Source: Micromonospora halotolerans (GTDB lineage: Bacteria > Actinomycetota > Actinomycetes > Mycobacteriales > Micromonosporaceae). From it: a stretch of DNA of 64,000 bases. Both the position numbers and the translations under genes were made by a program. Numbering within the stretch: position 1 is the stretch's first letter; each line of letters starts with the position of its first letter. Positions 17,123-26,083 of this stretch are shown in pieces. The notes under the pieces are model-generated. The model searched no databases. It was not told the origin of the DNA and was given only the letters and a program-made list of their open reading frames with translations. The stretch spans positions 6,200,001-6,264,000 of the forward strand of contig NZ_CP134876.1 of the NCBI RefSeq assembly GCF_032108445.1, in the 5' to 3' direction.

Positions 17123-18019
17123 ATGACGGATCCGACCCAGCCCATTCCGCACGATGAGCCGGCCAACCGGGATGCGGCACTGCCGCAGTCCGCGCCCACG
17201 CCGACGGGTGCCGCCGCTCCCCCGCTCGCCAGCCCGGCCACTCCCGCCAGGCCCTCCACCGCCCGCGCCCTGGTGATCGGTGGCGCCGCGCTCGCCATCG
17301 CCCTGTGCTGCGGCGGCACCGTGATCAACGCGCTCGGCAGCGACGACGATGCCAAGCCGACGTCCATCGCCGCCACCTCGGCCAGCCCGAGCAGCGCGGC
17401 ACCGACCACCGCGGCGCCGACGACCGCGACACCGACGACTGCCGCCCCCACGTCAGCCGCCCCGGCCACGACGGAGCCGGCGCCCACCACCGCGCCGCCC
17501 ACTCCGAAGCCGAAGGTAATCAAGGGACGCGGCGACGACGTGGTGAAGATCCGCGAACTGACGGAGCTGTCCGTCGTGAAGTTCACCTGCAAGTGCACCA
17601 GCAACACCGTCCTGAAGAGCGACGGCGACGGCCTGCTCGTCAACGAGATCGGTTCGTACAGCGGCAAGCGGTGGATCAACCTGGAGGACGGTTCGCTGAC
17701 CACGCAGTTAGAGATCGAGGCGACGGGGTCGTGGACGCTGACGATCGGGACCGTCGACCAACTGGCCACCGCCTTCCCAAGCGGGAAGGCGTCCGGCAAG
17801 GGTGACGACGTGCTGGTGCTGGGGGGCACCGCCAGCGCCGTCAAGATCACCCATCGAAAGGGCAGCTCCAACTTCGCCGTCCACGCCTACTCGCTCGATA
17901 CCGGCGAGGGTGGCCTGCTGGTCAACGAGATCGGTGCGTACTCCGGCACCCGCCCGCTGTCCGCGCCGGCCCTCGTCCAGATCACCGCCGACGGCTACTG
18001 GACGATCACGCCCGCCTGA
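17123..18019 (+). CDS. Single-pass membrane protein with duplicated extracellular motif
   Basis: ATG 17123 follows AGAGGAGACC. The 298-residue product has a Pro/Ala-rich cytoplasmic N-terminus, one membrane helix at about 48-72 (ALVIGGAALAIALCCGG), a Thr/Ala/Pro linker, and an extracellular part in which GLLVNEIGSYSG and GLLVNEIGAYSG occur twice about 95 residues apart. Each copy is followed by a tryptophan-containing strand (WTLTI, WTITPA). It is therefore an internal duplication of a small beta domain. Function unknown. It follows the DUF4352 lipoprotein by about 80 bp. Confidence 0.8.
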   Translation: MTDPTQPIPHDEPANRDAALPQSAPTPTGAAAPPLASPATPARPSTARALVIGGAALAIALCCGGTVINALGSDDDAKPTSIAATSASPSSAAPTTAAPTTATPTTAAPTSAAPATTEPAPTTAPPTPKPKVIKGRGDDVVKIRELTELSVVKFTCKCTSNTVLKSDGDGLLVNEIGSYSGKRWINLEDGSLTTQLEIEATGSWTLTIGTVDQLATAFPSGKASGKGDDVLVLGGTASAVKITHRKGSSNFAVHAYSLDTGEGGLLVNEIGAYSGTRPLSAPALVQITADGYWTITPA

Positions 18020-18127
18020 CCCGTCCACGACATCCGCTTCACCGAGGACCGCCGCGGCGACGTCTTGACAGCCGTCGCGGCCGGTACCGCCCACCCCTTC
18101 GCTGGCTACGAGACGTCAGGAGGCGTC

Positions 18128-18946
18128 GTGCGTCCCGATGAGTTCCTCCGTGCCCTGGACCTGCTCCCCGCTCCCCTGCACGCCCGCGCCCTCCCCCTGC
18201 GCCGCTACGTCCGCCACACCACCTGCGCGGAATGCCAGCGGATCGGCGACGCGGTCACGCTCGCGCTCACCGCGGCGAACTACGACGAATTCGACTCGGC
18301 CAGCGAGCTCCTGGACACCGCTGAGCGCCTCGCCGCCGCGCATGGCACGGCCTGCCGTCCGCATCAGGACGAGCAGCGCGGACGCGGCCGGGTCACGCGG
18401 TGGGCGGAGGTGTCCGCGCCGGTCGTCGCGGCGACCGACGCCAGCTGGAAGGGCCGCGCCGGCGGCATCGCATACGTGGTCAGTGACGGCCACTACGGCC
18501 TGCGTGGCCGGGGCACGGGCCGGCTCGACCCGACCGGGGCGTCGCGGGTGCTGATCAACGAGTTGCGGGCGGTGGACTTCCTGCTCTCGGCGTACGAGGA
18601 GGCGCCGGCGGGGATGACGGTGTTGCTGGACAGCACGGTGGCGCTGCGCTGGCTGTGCCGTTGGCAGGCCGGTGAGGTGTCGGCGATGCCGGCCGGCTAC
18701 AGCCTGCGCCAGCGCCGCTGGGCTGACCGGCCGACGCTGGTGCGGCTCGCCGATCAGGTGAGCCTCCGGCCGGACCTGTCCTTCCAGCACGTGAAGGGGC
18801 ACAGCGGGCATGCCCTCAACGAGGCTGCCGATGGCCTGTCGCACATGGCCCGCCGCCGGGTCGAGGAGAGCTTCGACGTTCGCCCGCGGGCGCACGACCT
18901 GGTCGGCGCCTTCCTGCGGGACTGGCACGCCGGCCTTCCCCACTGA
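18128..18946 (+). CDS. RNase H-like protein
   Basis: GTG 18128 is chosen because AGGAGG ends 4 bases upstream; the frame opens earlier at 18065. The 272-residue product has a helical N-terminal part with a CAEC pair (residues about 34-37) and then a complete RNase HI fold: VVAATDASWKG (first Asp), INELRAV (Glu), VLLDSTVALRWL (second Asp) and HVKGHSGHALNEAADGLS (His loop and last Asp). All four acidic residues are present, so cleavage of RNA in RNA-DNA hybrids is expected. It precedes the SMC-like ATPase operon by about 400 bp on the same strand. Confidence 0.85.
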   Translation: MRPDEFLRALDLLPAPLHARALPLRRYVRHTTCAECQRIGDAVTLALTAANYDEFDSASELLDTAERLAAAHGTACRPHQDEQRGRGRVTRWAEVSAPVVAATDASWKGRAGGIAYVVSDGHYGLRGRGTGRLDPTGASRVLINELRAVDFLLSAYEEAPAGMTVLLDSTVALRWLCRWQAGEVSAMPAGYSLRQRRWADRPTLVRLADQVSLRPDLSFQHVKGHSGHALNEAADGLSHMARRRVEESFDVRPRAHDLVGAFLRDWHAGLPH

Positions 18947-19072
18947 TCCGGCCCGCCGGGCACGTCGGCTGATCCGCTGCCGGCACTACGCACCAGCTTC
19001 CCCACCACCACCTCATCGGGCGGGTCGATGAGTCATCGCCCCGCGGACACCACGCGCCTGGAGGAGAAGACG

Positions 19073-19240
19073 ATGACCTCGGTACAAGCACTCTGGGCCG
19101 GTCCGGGATTCCACCCGCACCCGCCAGTCGGACTCCCGCCGGCCGTCGGCCCGGCCGGTCATGGCGCTGCTCAACGGGCCACCGCCGCCGCGCCAACCTC
19201 GTCGGCCAGCCCCGACTGTCCTGTTGCGCTGCCGGCCTGA
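19073..19240 (+). CDS. Possible 55-residue proline/alanine-rich protein
   Basis: ATG 19073 follows a strong GGAGGAGAAG. The product is rich in Pro, Ala and Gly with no domain recognised. The ribosome site is the main support; the composition suggests a disordered peptide or a decayed gene start. Confidence 0.35.
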   Translation: MTSVQALWAGPGFHPHPPVGLPPAVGPAGHGAAQRATAAAPTSSASPDCPVALPA

Positions 19241-19352
19241 GTACCGATCACTTCACAGGCGGCAATTGCACACCGTTGTCGCATCAGCACGGCCAGCGAA
19301 CCGGCCCGAGCCGGAACCGTCCACCTTCCCTGCCCTCCCCGGAGGTTGCCCG

Positions 19353-21839
19353 ATGAATCCCACGGAACCCCTGGTCGAGCTGATCTTCGACCGGCTCGCC
19401 GCGGACCGCGTACCCGATGACACCGCCGAGGTGGTCCTCGCCGCGCTGAGCGGCGAGGCCGACCTGGCCGCCGCGCTCGCCGGCGCACCGACCACGCTGG
19501 AGCCGCAGCGCACCGCGGCGGACGAGCCGCGGGAGCGGATCTGGCTCTCGTCGGTCACCGTCGCCGGGTTCCGCGGCGTCGGCCCGGAGCGCACCCTCGC
19601 CATCGAGCCCGGCCCCGGGCTGACCGTGGTGGTCGGGCGCAACGGCTCCGGCAAGTCCAGCTTCGCCGAGGCCGTGGAGCTGGCCCTTACCGGGGACAGC
19701 GCGCGCTGGGCGGACCGCAACAGCGTGTGGCGTACCGGGTGGCGCAACCTGCACGCCGGCGACCCGTGCCGGATCGCCGTGGAGCTGCGGGTCGACGGGG
19801 TGGCCACGCCTACCCGGGTGGTCCGTTCCTGGCCGTCGGAGGCGGAGCTGGGCGATGCCGAGGTGGCGGTCACCAGCGCACGCGGCACCCACCGGGACCT
19901 CGCCGAGCTGGGGTTGGCTCGGCCGCTGGAGCTGTATCGGCCGTTCCTCACCGCCGCCGAGCTGGGACGGCTCACCGCCGGCACGCAGAGCCAGCTCTTC
20001 GACGCCATCTCCGCGATCCTCGGCCTGGAGGCGATCACCGACGCCGACCGCCGCCTGATGACCGCCGCGCGCCCCGTCGACGCCACCATCAGGGAGGTAC
20101 GCGGACAGCGCGCCGCCCTCGCCGCCACCCTCGCCGGGATCGACGACGACCGGGCCCGCCGGGCGGCGGCGCTGCTCGCCGTAAACCGTCCGGACCTGGC
20201 GGCGCTGACCGCGATCCTCGACGAGCCGGACGAGCCGACCGCCGATGAGGCAGTGCTTCTCTGCCGGCGGCTGGCGGACATGCGGCTGCCCGACACCGAC
20301 GAGGTGACCCGCCTTGCCGGGCAGCTGCGGGAGGCCGCCGCGCAGGCGCGCCGGCACGACGGTGGCCGGTCGCGGGCGTCGCTGCGCAGCGCCGAGCTGC
20401 TCCGGCTGGCCATCGAGCACCACGACGACCGGGGTGACGGGTCCTGCCCGGTCTGCGCGACCGGCCGCCTCGACGGCGACTGGCGGACCAGCGCGGCCGC
20501 GTCCCTGGCGGAGCTGCGCGACCGCACCCTGGCTGCCCAGGCCGCCGCTTCCCGGCTGACCGCGCTGCTGCAGCGGGCGCACTACCTGATTGACGACCTG
20601 GACGTGCCGAGCGGTGACGCCGACGGGGTGCCGGTCGACGACCTGCACGCGGCGGTGACGGCGCTGCGGCTCGCACCGGGCGGGCCGGAGGAGCTGGCCG
20701 ACCATCTGACCGCGCGGTACCCGGCGGTGCTCGTGGCGGCGCAGGCCGCGCAGGCGTACGCGAAGGGTCTGCTCCGCCAGCGCGACACCGGCTGGCAGGC
20801 GGTGGCCGGCGACCTGCGGGCCTGGATCGCGTCGGCTGCGACGCTGCCGGGGCGTGAACGCGCCCTCGCCCGGTTGAAGGCGGCGCGGGCGTGGCTGAAG
20901 GAAACGGGGGCGGAGCTGCGCAACCAGCGGGTGGCGCCGTTCGCCGAGCACTCGCAGCGGATCTGGGCGCAGCTGCGGCAGGAGAGCAACGTCGAGCTCG
21001 GGGCGATGACCCTGGAAGGGGCGAACACCCGGCGGCGGGTGGTGATCCCGGTCAGCGTGGACGGCGCCGACAACGGCACCGCCCTGGGCGTGATGAGCCA
21101 GGGCGAGATGCACGCCCTCGGGTTGGCGACGTTCCTGCCGCGCGGCTGCGCGCCGGAGAGCCCGTTCCGGTTCATCGTGGTCGACGACCCGGTGCAGAGC
21201 ATGGACCCGGCCAAGGTGGACGGGCTGGCCCGGGTGCTCGCCGAGCTGGCCGAGCAGCGGCAGGTGGTGGTCTTCACCCACGACACCCGGCTGCCCGACG
21301 CGCTCGCCCGCCTCGACCTCGGACGGTCCCGCATCGTGGAGGTGACCCGCGCGGAGAGTTCGGTGGTGACCCTGCGGCCCGGCTCCGACCCGGTGACCCG
21401 CTACCTCGACGACGCGTACGCGCTGGCCCGCACCGAGGAGATCGCGTCCGAGGTGCGCGGGCCGGTGGTGGCGGAGCTGTGCCGCTCGGCAATCGAGGCG
21501 GCCTGCCACCGGATCGTGTGGCGGCGGCGGGTGGCCCGCGGTGTGCCGCACGACGACATCGAACGGGCCGTCGTCGCCGCCTCCCGCAGGCTGACCACCA
21601 CCGTCGCGCTGGCACTGTTCGACGACGCCGACCGGGGCGGTGACGTGCTCGGATACCTGAGCCGCCGGCACGGGACGCGGGCAGTGGGCGCGTACAAGGC
21701 GTGCAAGGAGGGCGTGCACGGGGCGTACCTGTTCGACCTGCCCGAACTGGTCTCCGACGCCCGCCACCTCGCAGAGGCGCTGCGGGCCCACGTCCCTGCG
21801 GTGCCCGCGCCCCGCGACGGCGCCGAGGTCCGGTCGTGA
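19353..21839 (+). CDS. SMC/Rad50-like ATPase with CPVC zinc-hook motif
   Basis: ATG 19353 is used because GGAGG lies 8 bases upstream; the frame extends to 19161 without a signal. The 828-residue product has a helical N-terminus, then VTVAGFRGVGPERTL and Walker A VGRNGSGKSS near residue 95. Coiled-coil-like helices follow, with SCPVCATGRL near 364 (Rad50-like hook), a second helical arm, a signature-like MSQGEMHALGLATFLPR, Walker B FIVVDDPVQSMDP near 609 and FTHDTRLPDAL. The last 180 residues form a separate helical domain (RRRVARGVPHDDIE, ALFDDADRGG). The DDPxQSMD form resembles AAA_13/RloC-type ATPases. It is coupled by GTGA to the next gene. A DNA-damage or phage sensor is inferred. Confidence 0.85.
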   Translation: MNPTEPLVELIFDRLAADRVPDDTAEVVLAALSGEADLAAALAGAPTTLEPQRTAADEPRERIWLSSVTVAGFRGVGPERTLAIEPGPGLTVVVGRNGSGKSSFAEAVELALTGDSARWADRNSVWRTGWRNLHAGDPCRIAVELRVDGVATPTRVVRSWPSEAELGDAEVAVTSARGTHRDLAELGLARPLELYRPFLTAAELGRLTAGTQSQLFDAISAILGLEAITDADRRLMTAARPVDATIREVRGQRAALAATLAGIDDDRARRAAALLAVNRPDLAALTAILDEPDEPTADEAVLLCRRLADMRLPDTDEVTRLAGQLREAAAQARRHDGGRSRASLRSAELLRLAIEHHDDRGDGSCPVCATGRLDGDWRTSAAASLAELRDRTLAAQAAASRLTALLQRAHYLIDDLDVPSGDADGVPVDDLHAAVTALRLAPGGPEELADHLTARYPAVLVAAQAAQAYAKGLLRQRDTGWQAVAGDLRAWIASAATLPGRERALARLKAARAWLKETGAELRNQRVAPFAEHSQRIWAQLRQESNVELGAMTLEGANTRRRVVIPVSVDGADNGTALGVMSQGEMHALGLATFLPRGCAPESPFRFIVVDDPVQSMDPAKVDGLARVLAELAEQRQVVVFTHDTRLPDALARLDLGRSRIVEVTRAESSVVTLRPGSDPVTRYLDDAYALARTEEIASEVRGPVVAELCRSAIEAACHRIVWRRRVARGVPHDDIERAVVAASRRLTTTVALALFDDADRGGDVLGYLSRRHGTRAVGAYKACKEGVHGAYLFDLPELVSDARHLAEALRAHVPAVPAPRDGAEVRS

Positions 21840-22240
21840 CCGCGCCGACGCCCCGACACTGCCTGGCGGCGGCCGACCAGATGCTGCGCGGCGCCGGCCC
21901 GCTCGGCGCGGCCGCGGTGACCGCCGGATGGTGGCCGCGGGCGTGCGCCTGCCTGATCCGGCTCGCCCTCGAAGGCGGCATCGACGCCTACTGGCGACGG
22001 ACCCGCCCCGTGGTGGCCGCGTGCCGGCAGGGCCGGGCGAAGCAGCTGATGCTGCGCGGCCGGTTCGGGCCCGGCCCCGCCGTCGCCCGGCGGGTCGCCT
22101 TCACCTGGGCGGCCCTGTCCGCCGCCACCCATCACCACTGCTACGAACTGGCGCCGACGGCCGCCGAGCTGCGTCGCCTACACACCGAGGTGAGCGCCCT
22201 GCTCACCCAACTCGACGGAAGAACGGAACCCCAGCGATGA
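21836..22240 (+). CDS. Small helical protein, possible HEPN-like partner of the ATPase
   Basis: GTG 21836 overlaps the ATPase stop (GTGA), and the stop overlaps the next ATG (ATGA). The 134-residue product is all helical: AAADQMLRGAGPLGAAAVTA, a GGIDAYWRRTRP stretch, RAKQLMLRGRF, and WAALSAATHHHCYELAPT near residues 91-108. The polar His cluster and short helical length resemble HEPN-like or antitoxin-like small proteins paired with ATPases, but the canonical R-x4-6-H motif is not clear. A direct functional partner of the ATPase is inferred from the double overlap. Confidence 0.75.
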   Translation: MTAPTPRHCLAAADQMLRGAGPLGAAAVTAGWWPRACACLIRLALEGGIDAYWRRTRPVVAACRQGRAKQLMLRGRFGPGPAVARRVAFTWAALSAATHHHCYELAPTAAELRRLHTEVSALLTQLDGRTEPQR

Positions 22241-22674
22241 CCTACCCGCAGCCCGGCACCCACCCCACCCGACCGCAGCCGCCGCTGCCCGCCGTCCTGG
22301 GGCCGTATCCCCCGGTGTCCGCGCCCACCGGCGCGTACGCGCCGGTCCCGGCCATGCCCTACCAGGGCGGCTACCCGCTCGGCGGGCAGCGACTCACCGT
22401 CCAGCCCATCCTGACCTCGGGAATGGCGACGGCGTCGCTGGTGCTCGGGATCCTCGGCGTGCTCGGCGGCTGGTGCCTGTTCGGCCTGCCCTGCGTCCTG
22501 GCCGTCATCCTCGGCCACCTGGCCCTGCGGGAGACCCGCGACGGCATGCGGTCGGGGCACGGCATGGCGGTCGCCGGCCTCGTCCTGGGATACGTGTTCG
22601 TCGGCCCGATGATCCTCTTCACCGTCATGGTGTTCTTCGGCAGCGTCCTGAGCGCCGCCACCCCGACGCCCTAA
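22237..22674 (+). CDS. DUF4190-type small membrane protein
   Basis: ATG 22237 overlaps the previous stop. The 145-residue product has a Pro/Tyr-rich cytoplasmic N-terminus and two hydrophobic helices (ATASLVLGILGVLGGWCLFG and AVAGLVLGYVFVGPMILFTV) around the LAVILGHLALRETRDG loop typical of DUF4190 proteins. It is the third gene of the ATPase operon. Such proteins are common in actinobacteria, so the link to the ATPase may be only transcriptional. Confidence 0.8.
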   Translation: MTYPQPGTHPTRPQPPLPAVLGPYPPVSAPTGAYAPVPAMPYQGGYPLGGQRLTVQPILTSGMATASLVLGILGVLGGWCLFGLPCVLAVILGHLALRETRDGMRSGHGMAVAGLVLGYVFVGPMILFTVMVFFGSVLSAATPTP

Positions 22675-22760
22675 TCCGGGCGGAACAACAGGTGTGACAC
22701 GACGCCGCCACCGCGGCCCGGAAACAGGCGCCCACGAGGCCGCCGGAAAGACAGGAACGC

Positions 22761-23279
22761 ATGTCTCAGAAGAATAGCCTCCACGCCGTGCCCGACCCGT
22801 CCTTCGAACTGTCTCGGCGGGACGACGGCTTTGTCGTCACGGCCCGCTGGCACACCGACACCGGATCGGACGAGATCAACGGACCGGACGAGGTCGTCAT
22901 CCGCATCGCCGACGAGGCAGCCCCCGAAGTACGCCGGCACGGCATCACGTCGGCGGTCCTGCACCGGATGGGCCGACAGGTCGACGACATGGTGGCGGAG
23001 TTCCACCACATGCCCAGCGTCGGCGCGTACCAGGTGATGGTGAGCCGCTACATCGAGGGCCGGCTCGCCGAGCTTGCCCAGGCCCGCGGTGCAACCGCGG
23101 ACGGCTTCGAGGCCGACCTGCTCGCCGTCTACGAGGACCTGGCCGAACGCCGGCATACCGACCCGCTCGGTGCCCTCGCCACCGCAACCGGCCGGACCCG
23201 CGCCGCCCTCGGCCGCCTGCTCGACGTGGCTCGTCAGCGGAACAATCAGGAGGGACCCTCGCGTGAGCGCCTCGCATGA
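22761..23279 (+). CDS. Unknown 172-residue protein, probable DNA-binding C-terminus
   Basis: ATG 22761 with AGACAGGAA upstream. The N-terminal 70 residues are a small beta-rich domain. The middle is helical (RRHGITSAVLHRMGRQVDDM), and residues about 135-160 (DPLGALATATGRTRAALGRLL) have helix-turn-helix spacing. No family recognised. Two small genes follow closely, the first overlapping its 3' end. Confidence 0.65.
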   Translation: MSQKNSLHAVPDPSFELSRRDDGFVVTARWHTDTGSDEINGPDEVVIRIADEAAPEVRRHGITSAVLHRMGRQVDDMVAEFHHMPSVGAYQVMVSRYIEGRLAELAQARGATADGFEADLLAVYEDLAERRHTDPLGALATATGRTRAALGRLLDVARQRNNQEGPSRERLA

Positions 23280-23601
23280 TGCCCCGGTGACATCGTCAGA
23301 TCCGGGCCGCGTGTGGTCGGAGGTCTTCCACCGCAGCCGTGTCTCACCCCACGTGTTCGTAGTCGCCGGAGCCGCGGCGGACCAGGTCAACCAGGTGGTG
23401 GCTGGCCTCGACCTGCCGCAGGCCACCTCGAACAGCCTGTTCGACAACGCCCACTGGGCGACCCCGCTGCTCGACGGCGCCGTGACGCGGCTGCTCACCT
23501 ACGGGCTGCCCGCGCTGCCCAGCGGAACCCGGGTGTACGGGCACCGGCCGCTGCGACTGCTCTGCCACCTCATGGACCTGCGGCCACCGCCCGCGCACTG
23601 A
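23263..23601 (+). CDS. Unknown 112-residue protein
   Basis: GTG 23263 is chosen for AGGAGGGA 8 bases upstream; it overlaps the previous gene by 17 bp. The sequence has a conserved-looking core (VSPHVFVVAGAAADQVNQVV, LPSGTRVYGHRPLRLLCHLMD). No domain or signal recognised. Probably co-translated with the 172-residue protein. Confidence 0.6.
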   Translation: MSASHDAPVTSSDPGRVWSEVFHRSRVSPHVFVVAGAAADQVNQVVAGLDLPQATSNSLFDNAHWATPLLDGAVTRLLTYGLPALPSGTRVYGHRPLRLLCHLMDLRPPPAH

Positions 23602-23615
23602 CCGGCGAGCGGCAC

Positions 23616-23795
23616 GTGTCGGACATCGACCAGTTGCTGGCCGACCTCGACCGGCAGCGGCAGGCCGAACCCGAGGCGCTGCTCGCCCAGGCGCGTACAG
23701 CCATGGCGAACGACGCGCAGGAGGTACTGGCTGCGGTCCGGGTGTTCTTCGGAAACGAGGCGGCTGGCGTGACCGCCGTCGAGATACCCGGATAG
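23616..23795 (+). CDS. Unknown 59-residue helical protein
   Basis: GTG 23616 lies 15 bases after the previous stop. The product (SDIDQLLADLDRQRQ, then ARTAMANDAQEVLAAVRVFF) is a short amphipathic helical protein. No family recognised; support is position, frame and codon use. Confidence 0.5.
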   Translation: MSDIDQLLADLDRQRQAEPEALLAQARTAMANDAQEVLAAVRVFFGNEAAGVTAVEIPG

Positions 23796-24254
23796 CTGCG
23801 CCCATGGCCGTCCATCCGGTTGGTGGCGGACCGGTCGGCGGCAGGCGGTGAGGCACGACCGGGCCGCGTCGACGTCACCCCCGTCGTCGACGCGGCCGCC
23901 GCCACGACACACTGTCGACATGAACCACGGGCATTCCGACGACATCGCGACGGCGATCCGCACGCGACACCTGCAGACACCGATCGCTCGCGTTCTCTGC
24001 TGCGGCGCGGACACGCCCGCCTCGGACGCCTCGGACGCCGCCAACGCCCTGGCCGACGCCGGCGTCGACTTCGCGCCCGTCACCCGGAACGAGGACATCT
24101 GCGGCTAGCCGAGTCGACGTGGCGAGACCTGATCATCGCCATCCTGATCGCGGTGGGCATCGCCGTCTGGACCATGCTCTCAAATTCTGCCGGTGTTGTG
24201 CTGTATGAGCGTTACGGAACGCCGGAGACTATGCAGGGCACGATGAAGGATTAG
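23796..24254 (+). other. Gene-poor stretch with short open frames
   Basis: An open frame at 23920-24108 (62 residues from ATG) lacks a ribosome site. Another frame ending at 24254 contains one hydrophobic helix (DLIIAILIAVGIAVWTML) but has no convincing start. Both look like decayed or chance frames before the ligase remnant. Confidence 0.3.
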
Positions 24255-24600
24255 GACGGCGGCCGCCCTGCGTGCGCGCACCCATCCGCTGACCGGCGCC
24301 CAGCAGGAGGAGGTCGCCGGGATGCTGTCGCCGCTGCACCCTCTGCAGCACCGCCTGGCCGCCGTGGTGCACCCGTGGCGGGAGCCGCTGCCGGCGTCCT
24401 GGTCGGGGTAGCTCGAGAGGCCGGAGCCGCTGCGGTCCGTGCAGGTGGAACCGACGGTGGCCGAGATCGGCGCCGACGTCGCCTTCAAGCACGCGCGGTG
24501 GCGGGTTCGGTACGCGCAGGCCCGGCGCGACATGTCGGTGTACGACGTGCCGCTGCTGCTCGGCGAGGAGGAGGGCTACTTCGGCGAGCCCCACCCGGGT
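24255..24600 (+). pseudogene. Remnant of ATP-dependent DNA ligase C-terminus (copy 1)
   Basis: One plus-strand frame reads RTHPLTGAQQEEVAGML, HPWREPLPASWSG, a TAG stop at 24409-24411, then LERPEPLRSVQVEPTV, ADVAFKHARW and MSVYDVPLLLGEE. This is the OB-domain tail of actinobacterial ATP-dependent DNA ligases. Copy 2 at about 31100-31540 has CAG at the position of the TAG, so a nonsense change is visible. The catalytic N-terminal domain is missing. A DUF4352-type gene follows, as it does after copy 2. Confidence 0.65.
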
Positions 24601-24668
24601 CGGGTAAATGTACGGAATGAGCGAATCATGCGGATGTTGGGTGTGTTTCGTCTGCTACGGTCGCCGCC

Positions 24669-25241
24669 ATGACTCGCGCCCACTACGCCGCTGCTTTCGC
24701 CCTGGTCACCGTGCTTGCCGGGTGCGGCGGTGGGCCCGAGAAGCCCGTTACGGTCGGCGCCACCCTCGCGCCCACGTCCGCGGCCCCGGCGACGTCGACG
24801 CCGGCGGCATCGCCGTCGGCGAGCCCGAGCCAGGACGGCATGCTCGCGATCGGCCAGACCTTCACCTTCGAGAACAACACCATGACCACCAGCGTCCTGG
24901 GGTACAAGCAGCCGATCGGCGAGGCCAGCCGTGACATGAAGAAGGAGGGTGAGGCGTTCGGTGGGCTCGAGGTGAATACCTGCAACCTGGCCAGCGCGAG
25001 CGAGCCACGGCAGGTGAACGTCTTGCCCTGGTCGCTGGAGTTGCCGGACGGCACGACCACCAGCCACCGCTGGTCCGGCGTCGTGTCTGCCGAGTACCCG
25101 TACAGCCCCAAGACCCTCAAGCCGGGCCGGTGCGTGAAGGGGTGGATCGTCTTCACGGTACCCGCGAAGGGCGAGCCGTCCGTGGCGGTTTACGAGGGGC
25201 AGGGCAACCAGGGTCAACCGGCTGAGTGGAAGCTGAGCTGA
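24669..25241 (+). CDS. Secreted lipoprotein, DUF4352-like
   Basis: Protein of 190 residues from ATG 24669, with no strong ribosome site. The signal peptide ends in a lipobox (VLAGC, Cys about 18), followed by an Ala/Thr/Ser-Pro linker and a beta-rich domain (FTFENNTMTTSVLGY, GLEVNTCNLASA, LKPGRCVKGWIVFTVP). Fold and layout match the DUF4352 proteins elsewhere in the window, but the sequence is more diverged. An extracellular protein of unknown role. Confidence 0.75.
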   Translation: MTRAHYAAAFALVTVLAGCGGGPEKPVTVGATLAPTSAAPATSTPAASPSASPSQDGMLAIGQTFTFENNTMTTSVLGYKQPIGEASRDMKKEGEAFGGLEVNTCNLASASEPRQVNVLPWSLELPDGTTTSHRWSGVVSAEYPYSPKTLKPGRCVKGWIVFTVPAKGEPSVAVYEGQGNQGQPAEWKLS

Positions 25242-26083
25242 CACGACACGACGAAGTCCCCCACCTCTCGGTAGGCGACAGCAACGGATGACATCCCATC
25301 TCAGCCAGCGCCTGATTCGGCCACCCGCCGCCCGTGGGCGCAGCGGAAGGCGGCGGGCGCTGTTGCGTGTCGGTGGCCAGGGCTCGGGGCGGGCTTTTGG
25401 CGAGTGAAGGTATCGAGCCGTCGTCGCCCTTGGTCGCCGCCGGGGCCGGCGTTCACCGGGTTCTCCCCACGCACGTCAGCGTGGTGCGCCGCAGCCACCA
25501 CCGTGCTCAGAACGGCAGGCCGCACGAGGCCGGCCCGCCATGCGGAGCACCGGCGTCCTACTACTCGTTCGCGGATCCGGCCGCCTCCCACAGCGCGGCG
25601 ACCGCCGTGCGCACCGCCGGGGTGTGCTCGACCGCGTCGTGCACGACCACGTGTATCGACCGGATCGGCGTCGGGCGGACCACCCGAACGCGGGTCACGC
25701 CGTCGGGTAGGTTTCCCCACATCGCCGAGATAGCAATGGCCGCCGCTCACGACGAGGGGTCGGTCGTCGGCCAAGGGTGTGACGACGAGTTCGAGCTCGA
25801 GTTCGCGCTCGACCTCATGGTCGACGGATTCGAAACTCCACCGGCAGGGGTGGACGTCTCGCGGCACCCGGTCCTGACCCGGCGCCAGGCATTCGCGCCT
25901 GGACGGCTGAAGCTCAGCCGGCCCCTGGTATGAGCCTGGGATGACGGCGTCAATGCGGTCGTTCCCAGCACGTGACCACCGCGGCTGGCAGTGCCGGCAT
26001 CAGTGGAGCTAGAACCTCCCGTCAATCGGCGCCTCGCGGATCAGCTGCCCCCGGAGCTCTCACCGCACCGGTAGCCTCGCCGC
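25242..26083. other. Intergenic stretch with a LysR-like remnant
   Basis: About 840 bases without an intact gene. Plus-strand open frames have unnatural composition. On the minus strand about 25800-25565 reads, across a frameshift, LELELVVTPLADDRPLVV and then MWGNLPDGVTRVRVVRP with AVRTAVAALWEAAG and a stop. This resembles parts of a LysR-type effector domain. No promoter or terminator recognised. Confidence 0.35.

Noticed and set aside
19284..21791. 835-codon minus-strand frame opposite the SMC-like ATPase
   Set aside because: Composition is His/Gly/Arg-rich and motif-free; the plus strand carries Walker motifs and coupled starts.
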